This document shows, piece by piece, positions 7,647-15,411 of a DNA stretch of 64,000 nt (position 1 is its first letter; each line of letters begins with the position of its first letter). The position numbers and the translations under genes were made by a program. Source of the stretch: Streptantibioticus_A sp037034305 (lineage in GTDB: Bacteria > Actinomycetota > Actinomycetes > Streptomycetales > Streptomycetaceae); contig JBAGJY010000003.1 of assembly GCA_037034305.1 (NCBI GenBank), positions 124,001 through 188,000 of the forward strand, in the 5' to 3' direction. The notes beneath the pieces are model-generated. The model had not been told where the DNA came from and ran no database searches. It saw only the letters and a program-made list of their open reading frames with translations.

Positions 7647-8504
7647 TTGAAGCTGCCCCTGAAGCGCCGAAGCCGGACCATCGGCCTCATCTCCGCACTG
7701 GTGCTCGCGGCGGCCACCGCCGTCGCCACCCCCGCGGCGGCGGACGACGCGCCGACCAGTGGATGGAACAACTACGACTGCAAGCCGTCGGCCGACCATC
7801 CGCGGCCGGTGGTGCTCGTGCACGGCACCCTGGGCAACGGCACGGACAACTGGCTGGCGCTGGCGCCGTACCTGGCGAACCGCGGGTACTGCGTCTTCTC
7901 CTTCGACTACGGACAACTGCCGGGCGTACCGCTCTTCGACGGGCTGGGGCCGATCCCCCAGTCCGCACAGCAACTGTCCGACGAGGTCGACAAGGTGCTG
8001 GCCGCCACCGGCGCGCAGAAGGTGGACGTGGTCGGCCACTCCCAGGGCGGCATGATGCCGCGCTACTACATGAAGTTCCTCGGCGGCGCCGCGAAGGTGC
8101 ACACCCTGGTCGGCATCGCCCCCACCAACCACGGGACCACCCTGGACGGGCTGACCAAGCTGCTGCCCTACTTCCCCGGCGCCGCGAAGTGGTTGCAGAG
8201 CAACACCCCCGCACTGGCCGACCAGGTGGCCGGGTCGCCGTTCATCGAGAAGCTCAACGCGGGCGGCGACACCATTCCCGGAGTGGACTACACCGTGATC
8301 GCCACCAGGTACGACGAGGTCGCCACGCCGTACACCTCGCAGTTCCTCGACGGCCCCGACGTGCACAACGTCCTGGTCCAGGACCTGTGCCCGCTCGACC
8401 TCGCCGAGCATGTGACGATCGGCCTGATGGACCGGGTGGCGTTCCACGAGACGGCCAACGCCCTCGACCCCGCGCACGCCACCCGCACCACGTGCCTGTC
8501 GTGA
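7647..8504 (+). CDS. Secreted triacylglycerol lipase (alpha/beta hydrolase)
   Basis: 285 aa with a Sec signal peptide (basic KRRSR, hydrophobic core, cut near AAA-DD around residue 32). The oxyanion region VVLVHGTLGN is at 55-64 and the catalytic serine is S132 in GHSQGG; Asp and the C-terminal His (LAEHVTIG region) complete a likely triad, and cysteines at Y-C-V, D-L-C-P and T-T-C may pair in the secreted form. It matches Streptomyces secreted lipases of the EstA/LipA class. Start is TTG at 7647 with GAGGAG 6 nt upstream. It is transcribed alone and ends at a strong shared terminator facing the LPMO gene. Confidence 0.9.
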   Translation: MKLPLKRRSRTIGLISALVLAAATAVATPAAADDAPTSGWNNYDCKPSADHPRPVVLVHGTLGNGTDNWLALAPYLANRGYCVFSFDYGQLPGVPLFDGLGPIPQSAQQLSDEVDKVLAATGAQKVDVVGHSQGGMMPRYYMKFLGGAAKVHTLVGIAPTNHGTTLDGLTKLLPYFPGAAKWLQSNTPALADQVAGSPFIEKLNAGGDTIPGVDYTVIATRYDEVATPYTSQFLDGPDVHNVLVQDLCPLDLAEHVTIGLMDRVAFHETANALDPAHATRTTCLS

Positions 8505-8529
8505 CACCGCGCACGAACCACGGGTGACC

Positions 8530-8564
8530 GCAGGCCGCAACCGCTACGAGCGGTTGCGGCCTGC
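8530..8564. terminator. Bidirectional hairpin terminator between lipase and LPMO
   Basis: A perfect 16-bp inverted repeat (gcaggccgcaaccgct with its complement) and a 3-nt ACG loop. It lies between two convergent genes and overlaps the last codons and stop of the LPMO gene on the minus strand, so it can serve both transcripts. Confidence 0.9.
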
Positions 8565-9476
8565 GGCCCTGCGCCGTGCGCCGGTCAGCACGATCGCGCA
8601 GCCGACCGCGACGGCCGCGGCGCCACCGAGAGCCAGCATCGTGGTGCCGCCGGAACTCCCGGTCTCGGCAAGCGACGTGCCGCGCAGCGGCGACGCCGAG
8701 CCGTCGGGGGCGGGCTGGTTGGCGGCGGGCTGGTTGGCGGCGGGCCGCATGCCCGGCATGTCCTTCATCGAGGACTTCGCGACACCTGCCGCCAGCTGGC
8801 TGTCGCTCGGTGCGGAGGCGACCGGCGCGGGGCCAGCCTGCTTGCCGCCGCCGAACACCACGTCCGAACAGGTGTAGAACGCCTCCGGACTGTCGGAGCG
8901 CTGCCAGATGCTGTAGATGAGGTGGCGCCCGGTGCGCCGCGGCACGTTGCCGGTGAACGTGTAACTGCCGTCCTGCAGTGGCGGGTTGGTGGCGGTGGCG
9001 AACGGCTTGTCCTCCAGGTCCGACCACTTCAGCGGCTTGGTGGGGTCGTATCCGTCCTTGGTGAGGTACAGCTGGAAGGTGCCCTTGTGCGCGGCCGTCG
9101 CCTTGTAGGAGAACGTGAACTGCCCGGCGTTCATGGGCGTCGCGGGCCAGTCGGCGCGCGCCAGGTCCAATCCCTTGAACTCGTCCACACCGGCGCTGCA
9201 CAGCTTCCCGTCCGGGATGATCTGCTTGCTGCGGCCACCCGCGTCGCCGAGCCGCACCGCGTTCCAGTCGTAGAGCGCCTGGGTGCCACCGGCGGCCACC
9301 GCGGCCTTGCACGCCGCCGAGGCCGGGTGCTCGGGCCCCTCCTGGTAGCAGCCGAGCACCCGGCTCACCGGCTTGACCATCGAACCGTGCGCCCTGGCCG
9401 GGGTCGCGGTCAACGCCATGAACAGTAACGGCGACCCGACGACGAAGCCGACGGCGGCCTTGCGGCGTATGGACAT
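8544..9476 (-). CDS. AA10 lytic polysaccharide monooxygenase, sortase-anchored
   Basis: 310 aa. The signal peptide ends at ARA-H, exposing His30 as the mature N-terminus, which with a second histidine forms the copper-binding brace of AA10 enzymes. The domain cleaves chitin or cellulose oxidatively outside the cell. After a linker with ANQPA repeats the protein ends in LAETG (269-273), a hydrophobic helix and a basic tail: a sortase E-type LAxTG wall anchor. ATG at 9476 has AGGAGGAG upstream; an in-frame start at 9542 would bury the signal peptide. No DasR-type operator was noticed upstream. Confidence 0.9.
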   Translation of the reverse strand: MSIRRKAAVGFVVGSPLLFMALTATPARAHGSMVKPVSRVLGCYQEGPEHPASAACKAAVAAGGTQALYDWNAVRLGDAGGRSKQIIPDGKLCSAGVDEFKGLDLARADWPATPMNAGQFTFSYKATAAHKGTFQLYLTKDGYDPTKPLKWSDLEDKPFATATNPPLQDGSYTFTGNVPRRTGRHLIYSIWQRSDSPEAFYTCSDVVFGGGKQAGPAPVASAPSDSQLAAGVAKSSMKDMPGMRPAANQPAANQPAPDGSASPLRGTSLAETGSSGGTTMLALGGAAAVAVGCAIVLTGARRRAAGRNRS

Positions 9477-9650
9477 GAGGACTCCTCCTGTTGGTGGGGG
9501 CGCTGCCCCGGGGGGTGGCAGCACGGGGGGAGAGACCTGCACGTTAGTTGCCGCCCACCCGCCGCGGCCGCCACTTACGTCCCCGTTAAGGCACCGCTAA
9601 GCGGGTACACAGGAAGCCGCGCACACCCGCCGCGGCGGCAGCGTCGTGAA

Positions 9651-9693
9651 GGGCCGCGGGGAACCGCGCGACCAGCCACGATGGCGCCGCGGA
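9651..9693. repeat. Dispersed Streptomyces intergenic repeat, copy A
   Basis: The segment GGAACCGCGCGACCAGCCAC with flanking GCGCCGC is nearly identical to two copies at 35623 and 35755. It resembles a short repeat that I recall being common between genes in Streptomyces genomes. It lies upstream of the carboxyltransferase gene. Confidence 0.65.
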
Positions 9694-9751
9694 CGAGAAC
9701 CGCAAGCCGAGTGCTCGGTACCGTGGAAGACGCTCATGGCAGGGTGATGGC

Positions 9752-11257
9752 ATGACCGCACTGGACCTGTTCAAGACCGTCGTCGACCCCGGGACCTGGC
9801 ACAGCTGGGACGAACCGGTGGCGGTCCCCGCCCCCGCGGACGCCGACTACCGGGCCGATCTGGAACGCGCCCGGCAGCGCACCGGCCTGGACGAGTCGGT
9901 GGTGACCGGCGAGGGCCGGATCAGGGGGCGCCGCGTCGCCCTGGTGGCCTGCGAGTTCGGCTTCCTGGCCGGTTCGATCGGGGTCGCGGCGGGAGAGCGG
10001 CTGGTACGGGCGGTGGAACGGGCCACCCGGGAGGGGCTGCCGCTGCTCGCTTCCCCGGCCTCCGGCGGCACCCGCATGCAGGAGGGGACCATCGCCTTCC
10101 TCCAGATGGTCAAGGTGGCCGCCGCCGTCTCCGACCACAAGGCCGCGGGCCTGCCCTACCTCGTCTACCTGCGGCATCCGACGACCGGGGGAGTGCTGGC
10201 GTCCTGGGGCTCACTGGGCCATGTCACCGCGGCCGAGCCGGGCGCCCTGATCGGCTTCCTCGGACCCCGGGTCCATCAGGCGCTCTACGGTGAGGAGTTC
10301 CCCCAGGGCGTGCAGGTCGCCGAGAACCTGCTGGCGCAAGGACTGCTGGACGCGGTGCTTGCGGCCGGGCAACTGGCGGGAGCCGCGGCGCGAGCGCTCG
10401 ACGTGCTGTGCGCGCAACGCATCCAGCAGCCACTGTCACACGCGTCGCCTACCGTGGAACCGGGGGCGGCACCGTCCGACACGCCCCCCGCTCCGCCCAC
10501 CGCCGAATCGATCCGCCGCTCGCGGCGGCCCGAACGCCCTGGCCTGCGCGCCCTGTTGCGCACCGCCGGGCGCTCCGTCACCCCGCTGAGCGGCACCGGA
10601 GCGGGCGAGCGTGACCCCGGACTGCTGCTGGCGCTCGCCCGGTTCGGCTCCGCGCCGTGCGTGGTGCTCGGCCATGACCGGCACGGCCCGGACGGGCCCC
10701 AGTTGGGCCCGGCGGGCCTGCGCGAGGCCCGCCGCGGCATGCGGATCGCCGCAGAACTCCGCCTTCCGCTGCTCACCGTCATAGACACCGCGGGCGCCGC
10801 CCTCTCCCGGGAGGCCGAGGAGGGCGGCCTCGCCGGTGAGATCGCCCGCTGCCTCGCCGACCTGGTGACCCTGCCCGCCCCCACCCTGTGCCTGCTGCTC
10901 GGCCAGGGCGCGGGCGGCGGCGCGCTCGCCCTGCTGCCCGCCGACCGGGTGCTGGCGGCACGGCACGCCTGGCTGTCCCCGCTGCCGCCGGAGGGCGCCT
11001 CGGCGATCCTGCACCGCACGACCGAGCGCGCCTACGAGGTCGCCGACCGGCAGGGCGTCCGCTCCGCCGACCTGCGGTCGCACCGCATCGTGGACCGGAT
11101 CGTGGAGGAGACCCCGGACGCCGCCGACGCCCCGGAGCCGTTCCTGACCCGGCTCGGCGACATCCTCGGCACCGAGCTCGACGCGCTGCGCGCGATGGAC
11201 GACACGGCCCGGCTGGCCGCCCGCCGAAGCCGCTACAGGAGCCTGGGCCTGGGCTGA
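9752..11257 (+). CDS. Fused acetyl-CoA carboxylase carboxyltransferase (beta + alpha)
   Basis: 501 aa joining two crotonase-fold halves. The first half (about 1-225) carries beta-subunit features, including LASPASGGTRMQEG and TGGVLASWGSLG. After a Pro-rich linker the second half (about 270-501) carries alpha-subunit features: PLLTVIDTAGAALSREAEEGG and CLLLGQGAGGGALALLP. Together they move carboxyl from carboxybiotin to acetyl-CoA or another acyl-CoA. No zinc-finger Cys cluster like that of AccD is present. No biotin carboxylase or carrier gene is nearby, so it must use partners encoded elsewhere. It may serve a precursor supply role rather than bulk fatty-acid synthesis. Confidence 0.8.
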   Translation: MTALDLFKTVVDPGTWHSWDEPVAVPAPADADYRADLERARQRTGLDESVVTGEGRIRGRRVALVACEFGFLAGSIGVAAGERLVRAVERATREGLPLLASPASGGTRMQEGTIAFLQMVKVAAAVSDHKAAGLPYLVYLRHPTTGGVLASWGSLGHVTAAEPGALIGFLGPRVHQALYGEEFPQGVQVAENLLAQGLLDAVLAAGQLAGAAARALDVLCAQRIQQPLSHASPTVEPGAAPSDTPPAPPTAESIRRSRRPERPGLRALLRTAGRSVTPLSGTGAGERDPGLLLALARFGSAPCVVLGHDRHGPDGPQLGPAGLREARRGMRIAAELRLPLLTVIDTAGAALSREAEEGGLAGEIARCLADLVTLPAPTLCLLLGQGAGGGALALLPADRVLAARHAWLSPLPPEGASAILHRTTERAYEVADRQGVRSADLRSHRIVDRIVEETPDAADAPEPFLTRLGDILGTELDALRAMDDTARLAARRSRYRSLGLG

Positions 11258-11305
11258 ACTCCCAGGTCGGCGGCGGTTGTCAGTGGCGGGTGCGAAGATC
11301 TCGGC

Positions 11306-11428
11306 ATGACTACCGAACGTACTGGAGCGAACCTGATGGGTGACCCCGCCGTGCGGCGGGCCTGGGCTGCGCGGCTGGCTGCCGGACCGGACCGGCGATG
11401 TGCTCGCCCTCGGTCACGACGTGGGTGA
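11306..11428 (+). pseudogene. Frameshifted N-terminus of a SAM methyltransferase
   Basis: From ATG 11306 the frame reads MTTERTGANLMGDPAVRRAW, typical of the start of a class I methyltransferase, then goes out of register and stops at 11426-11428. The continuation (GWLPDRTGDVLALGHDVGDL) is in the next frame, inside the Nudix reading frame. A one- or two-base change near 11365-11385 explains this. Confidence 0.55.
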
Positions 11429-12305
11429 CCTCGCGCTGCTCGCGGCCGAGTCGGGGCACCGGGTGACATCGGTCGAACCGCCCCCCGAGCGGCGGTTCGA
11501 CGTGGTGCTGGCCCAGCGCGTGCTGCGCGCGCGTCCGGATCCGGCGGCGGCCCTGCGCCGCTGGGCGGGGCTGTTGCGGCCGGCGGGACGGCTGGTGCTG
11601 ATCGAGGAGGCGGACCCCGGCGGCATCCCGGCCGACACCCTCGCCCGGCTCGCCGCACCACTCGCCTCGTACACCCATGTCGAACAGCTCGGCCACGATG
11701 CCGAGTTGTGGGGAGGGCGCGCGCCGGGGGAGCGGTACGCCGCCGTGATCCACCCCGCGCCGGCGCGGCGGCACGCCGAGATCGTGGACGTCCACCTCAT
11801 ACTGCGCGGACAGGACCGGGTGCTGCTCGCCCGCCGCGCCAACACCGGCTACGCGGACGGGTTGTGGAACGCGCCGAGTGGCCATGTCGAGGACGGCGAG
11901 GACGTGCGTACGGCGATGATCCGGGAGGCGTTCGAGGAGATCGGTGTGGTCATCGATCCGGCGGAGCTGCGGGTCGCGCTGGTGATGCAGCACCGCGCGC
12001 CGAAGGAGAACGCCCGCACCGGATGGTTCTTCGAGGCGCGCCGGTGGAGCGGGGAGGTGGTCAACCGCGAGCCGCACAAGTGCGCGGGCGTCGAGTGGTT
12101 CGCGCTCGACGCGCTGCCGGAGGACATGGTCGCCTACTGCAGAGCGGGCGTTGACGCCTATCGGGCGGGAGACCGCTTTGTGCTGCACTGGCACCACGCG
12201 GACGACTCGATCGGATACCCCCCGCGAAGCCCGGGCCGCGCGGTGGTGTTGCCGCACAATGAACCCGACACACGAGCGTCACAGCCAGTTGGAGACCGTA
12301 CGTGA
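11340..12305 (+). CDS. Nudix hydrolase with decayed methyltransferase N-terminus
   Basis: 321 codons from GTG 11340. Residues up to about 140 are a shortened methyltransferase: the SAM-binding loop reads LALGHDVGD rather than GxGxG, a stretch after VTSVEPP is missing, and RFDVVLAQRVL through LRPAGRLVLIEE is recognisable. The second half is an intact Nudix domain with GHVEDGEDVRTAMIREAFEE matching G-x5-E-x7-REUxEExGU, likely cutting a nucleoside diphosphate derivative. The GTG has no good ribosome site, so the true start may be the frameshifted ATG at 11306 or an internal codon near the Nudix domain. It overlaps the GntR gene by 4 nt. Confidence 0.7.
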   Translation: MTPPCGGPGLRGWLPDRTGDVLALGHDVGDLALLAAESGHRVTSVEPPPERRFDVVLAQRVLRARPDPAAALRRWAGLLRPAGRLVLIEEADPGGIPADTLARLAAPLASYTHVEQLGHDAELWGGRAPGERYAAVIHPAPARRHAEIVDVHLILRGQDRVLLARRANTGYADGLWNAPSGHVEDGEDVRTAMIREAFEEIGVVIDPAELRVALVMQHRAPKENARTGWFFEARRWSGEVVNREPHKCAGVEWFALDALPEDMVAYCRAGVDAYRAGDRFVLHWHHADDSIGYPPRSPGRAVVLPHNEPDTRASQPVGDRT

Positions 12306-12673
12306 CACTGAAGATCAGCGTTGATCCCGACTCGGCCGTCGCGCCGTTCGAGCAGGTACGGGAGCAGGTCGCCGTCCAGGCGCGCGGCGGCGCTCTCCCG
12401 GTGGGGTACCGGATGCCCACGGTGCGCGGCCTCGCCGAGGACCTCGGACTGGCGGCCAACACGGTGGCGAAGGCCTACCGCGTGCTGGAGGCGGACGGGG
12501 TGATCGAAACCCGCGGTCGGCACGGCACGTTCATCGCCGCCGCGGGCGACGCCGCGCAGCGCGAGATGGCGGCCGCGGCGGCGCAGTACGCGCAGCGCGC
12601 CCATCACCTCGGGCTGGACCGCTCCGCCGCCCTGGCCGCCGTCGAGGACGCGCTGCGTGCCGTCTACGGATAG
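12302..12673 (+). CDS. GntR-family regulator, YtrA subfamily
   Basis: 123 aa: a winged helix (residues about 10-75; PFEQVREQVAVQ, GYRMPTVRGLAEDLGLAANT) followed by only a short two-helix C-terminal part, the hallmark of the YtrA subfamily, which lacks a large effector domain. Such regulators often control neighbouring ABC transporters, but none is adjacent. GTG overlaps the Nudix stop, so the pair is co-expressed. Confidence 0.85.
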   Translation: MTLKISVDPDSAVAPFEQVREQVAVQARGGALPVGYRMPTVRGLAEDLGLAANTVAKAYRVLEADGVIETRGRHGTFIAAAGDAAQREMAAAAAQYAQRAHHLGLDRSAALAAVEDALRAVYG

Positions 12674-12679
12674 CCGCGG

Positions 12680-14092
12680 TCAGCGCCACACGGGCCGGTC
12701 CGTGCCCCAACGGCCGGGCGGACAGGCCCAGTTGGCCGGACCGCCGGCGAAGGACACCGGGGGGAGGGCATGGACGAGGCGGCCGATCGGCGCGTCCGCC
12801 TGCGCCAGATGGCGCCCGGGATCGTAGGGTTCGCACCCGGCCTCGTCGCTGAACGCCTCGGCGGTCAGGCCGTGGGTCAGCCAGTGGCCCGTGGCCGCGA
12901 GGCTGAACCGCAGCAGGGCGCCGCCGCCCGTATCGTGCTGCTCGGTGAGCGCGCGCAGCACGGTGCCCGCCACCAGGTGCCCGGTGCCGTGGTCGATCGC
13001 CTGGGCGGGCAGCGCACCGGGACGGCCGTCCGGTCCGGCCTCCAGCATGGCGATACCGCTCGCCGCCTGTACCAGGCTGTCGAATCCGCGGCGCCGCGCC
13101 CACGGCCCCTGCTCGCCCCAGGCACTCAACTCGGCGGCCACCAGCCCCGGTCGGCGCTCCAGCAGGGCCGCCGCCGAAAGCCCTAGCCGGTCCAGCGCGC
13201 CGGGACGGTAGCCGGTGACCACGACGTCCGCCGTGTCCAGCAGTTCGTCGAAGACCGCGCGGTCCGGCCGGTGTGCCAGATCGAGCCGCGTCGACCGCTT
13301 GCCGAAGCCGGTGTCCGCGTGGGCGTCCGCCGACTCGGGCAGCCGGGGCGAGTCGATCCGCAGGACGTCGGCGCCGAGCAGCGCCAGCGTGCGCCCCGCC
13401 ACCGGTCCAGCGATCACCCGGGTCAGATCCAGCACCCGAACCCCGGCGGCGGGCAGCAGCGCCCCGGCGGGCAGTGGTCGCACGGCTCGCCGGGGCGCAC
13501 CGTCCAACCGCTCGAAGCGCAGCAGCGGCTGTGCCGCCGCCGCCCGGCCCGCCGGATGCTCGGCCCACTGCTCGACGGTGCGTACCGCGACGGCGAGACC
13601 GCCCGCCGCGTACACCCGCTCCTCCACCTCCTGTGCCGTCAACCCGGCCATTACGCGGGCGAGTTGGCTTGCCAGCGCCTTGTCCTCGCCCTCGTCGCGG
13701 ATGCCGAGCGAGGCGAGCAGCCGCGCGCGGTGGTGCGGGTAGTTGGCGTGGGTGCGCGCCCAGCCGTCGGCTGTGCGCCAGAAGCCCGACAGCGGCGCGA
13801 AGTTGACCGGCGCGCGCCCGTCGACGCGCAGGTGCCGTTCGCTGGTGAACGCGGTGGCCACCGCGCCGTCGTCCACCCGCACCGCCGGTACCGGGCGGCC
13901 GGTGCGACGTGCCGCCAACTCCGCGGCGGCCAGCGAGCAGGCGGCGACGGTCGCGCGGGCCAGCTCCCGTACCGGAAGCCGGGCGGGCAACCCCGCGCCG
14001 GGCCTGCCGTACGACACCCGGTCCAGCAACTCCGGTGCGCCGCCCATGGCCGCCCATGCCTGCCTGGCGGCCCGTCGAGGTTCATGTGTCAT
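12680..14092 (-). CDS. CaiB/BaiF family (class III) CoA transferase
   Basis: 470 aa. RVLDLTRVIAGPVAGRTLALLGADVLRID and the GKRSTRLDL region are the signature of class III CoA transferases, with an N-terminal extra segment (about 1-200) that resembles a second, partial copy of the fold. Enzymes of this family exchange CoA between acids such as carnitine or formyl/oxalyl donors; the substrate is unknown here. It converges with the GntR gene, with only 6 bp between stops. ATG at 14092 chosen. Confidence 0.85.
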   Translation of the reverse strand: MTHEPRRAARQAWAAMGGAPELLDRVSYGRPGAGLPARLPVRELARATVAACSLAAAELAARRTGRPVPAVRVDDGAVATAFTSERHLRVDGRAPVNFAPLSGFWRTADGWARTHANYPHHRARLLASLGIRDEGEDKALASQLARVMAGLTAQEVEERVYAAGGLAVAVRTVEQWAEHPAGRAAAAQPLLRFERLDGAPRRAVRPLPAGALLPAAGVRVLDLTRVIAGPVAGRTLALLGADVLRIDSPRLPESADAHADTGFGKRSTRLDLAHRPDRAVFDELLDTADVVVTGYRPGALDRLGLSAAALLERRPGLVAAELSAWGEQGPWARRRGFDSLVQAASGIAMLEAGPDGRPGALPAQAIDHGTGHLVAGTVLRALTEQHDTGGGALLRFSLAATGHWLTHGLTAEAFSDEAGCEPYDPGRHLAQADAPIGRLVHALPPVSFAGGPANWACPPGRWGTDRPVWR

Positions 14093-14164
14093 ACAGTCAT
14101 CATGCTCCGGCCGAGCGGCGGGACGTGCCCGGCATTCCCGAGGGCGCTTGGCACCGGTGCGACG

Positions 14165-15286
14165 CTAAAGGTACATGCCGTCGGCCGCCTCGGCCTGGTT
14201 GGGAAGCAGGGGGGTGCCGCCACGGCGCAGTGCGTAGAGTTCCGCCAGCGTAGAGCCGTCGCGGCCGACGCCCCGCGAGGTGCCGAGCCAGCCGATCGCC
14301 TCGTCGCGGGTGAGCGGACCGACCTCGATCCGGCTCAGGCAGCGGCCGGGGCGCACCACCGCCGGATGCAGCCGCTCCAACTCCTCGTTGGTGGTGATGC
14401 CGACCAGCACGTTGCGGCCCTGGCCCAGCAGCCCGTCGGTCAGATTGAGCAGCCGGGACAGCGCCTGACCCGCGGTGTGCTTGGCCTGGCCGCGGATCAG
14501 CTCGTCGCAGTCCTCCAGCAGCAGCAGCCGCCAGCGCGGCGCGGGCTGGTCGTGCGGTTCGTGGCCGTCCTCGCCGATGGCCAGGTCCATCAGATAGCCG
14601 GGATCGTTGAACAGCCGCTCCGGGTCGAGCACACAGTCCACCTGGCACCACTCCTGCCAGGACCGGGCCAGGGTGCGCAGGCACGAGGTCTTTCCGGTGC
14701 CCGGCGGGCCGTGCAGCAACAGCAGCCGACCGGTGATGCCCTCCGGGGTCAGCTTCATCAGGGCGTCCATCGCGTCGGCCACCGGCGCGGTGTAGTTGCC
14801 CCGCACCTCCGCCCAACTCGCCGCGCTGATGGGGCGGGTGTGCCGGACCGGGCCACGGCGGTGCGAGAAGTGCCAGAAGCCCATCTGCACCAACTCCGGT
14901 CGCGGTTCCGGCTCGTCCTCCGCGCCCTCCAGCACCTCGTCGAGGATCCGCCGGGCCAACTCGTCCTCGACCGCGGTGACCGTGACGTCCGCGCCCCGCT
15001 TCCACCGGGACACCAGGATCGTCCAGCCGTCCCCCTCGGCGAGCACCGCGCGGCGGTCCTTCTCGGCCGCCGACCGCAGCACCCGGGCGCCGCCCGGCAG
15101 CAGTGTCACCCCCGGCCTGACCCGCTGCACCGAGTGGCCGCGGGCGTACGGCTGGGTGCCGGAGGCGAACCGGCCGAGCAGCATGGCGTCCACGATGTCG
15201 GACGGCGAGTCGTTGCCCGCGGTGTTCAGCCGGATCGGCAGCGCCGCGTCGGGCAGGCGGTCATCAAGCGGGTTCATCGCGGACAT
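14165..15286 (-). CDS. AAA+ ATPase with N-terminal DUF5925-like domain
   Basis: About 373 aa. The C-terminal half is an AAA+ module: Walker A LLLHGPPGTGKTS, Walker B RLLLLEDCDEL, sensor-1 GITTNEE and an arginine region AVVRPGR. The N-terminal half (SPSDIVDAMLLGRFASG, GDGWTILVSRWKRG) resembles a domain seen with such ATPases in actinomycetes (DUF5925, from memory). Its substrate is unknown; the architecture suggests a remodelling chaperone. The start is ambiguous: ATGs at 15277, 15286 and 15295 and a TTG at 15346 with GTGAGG upstream are all in frame; I chose 15286. It is divergent from the GH39 gene. Confidence 0.75.
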   Translation of the reverse strand: MSAMNPLDDRLPDAALPIRLNTAGNDSPSDIVDAMLLGRFASGTQPYARGHSVQRVRPGVTLLPGGARVLRSAAEKDRRAVLAEGDGWTILVSRWKRGADVTVTAVEDELARRILDEVLEGAEDEPEPRPELVQMGFWHFSHRRGPVRHTRPISAASWAEVRGNYTAPVADAMDALMKLTPEGITGRLLLLHGPPGTGKTSCLRTLARSWQEWCQVDCVLDPERLFNDPGYLMDLAIGEDGHEPHDQPAPRWRLLLLEDCDELIRGQAKHTAGQALSRLLNLTDGLLGQGRNVLVGITTNEELERLHPAVVRPGRCLSRIEVGPLTRDEAIGWLGTSRGVGRDGSTLAELYALRRGGTPLLPNQAEAADGMYL

Positions 15287-15411
15287 GACGCCCATGATCC
15301 GCCACAGGGGGCGGGGTCGCGCGGCATTTTCCGCGGTGATCAACAAGGAAAAACCTCACAGCGTTTATCAAAACGGTCGTTACGCATGCTTCTCGGCCTT
15401 ACAGTGCCAAG

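Noticed and set aside
9477..9751. DasR-type chitin operator before the LPMO gene
   Set aside because: No ACTGGTCTAGACCAGT-like sequence is present between 9477 and 9751.
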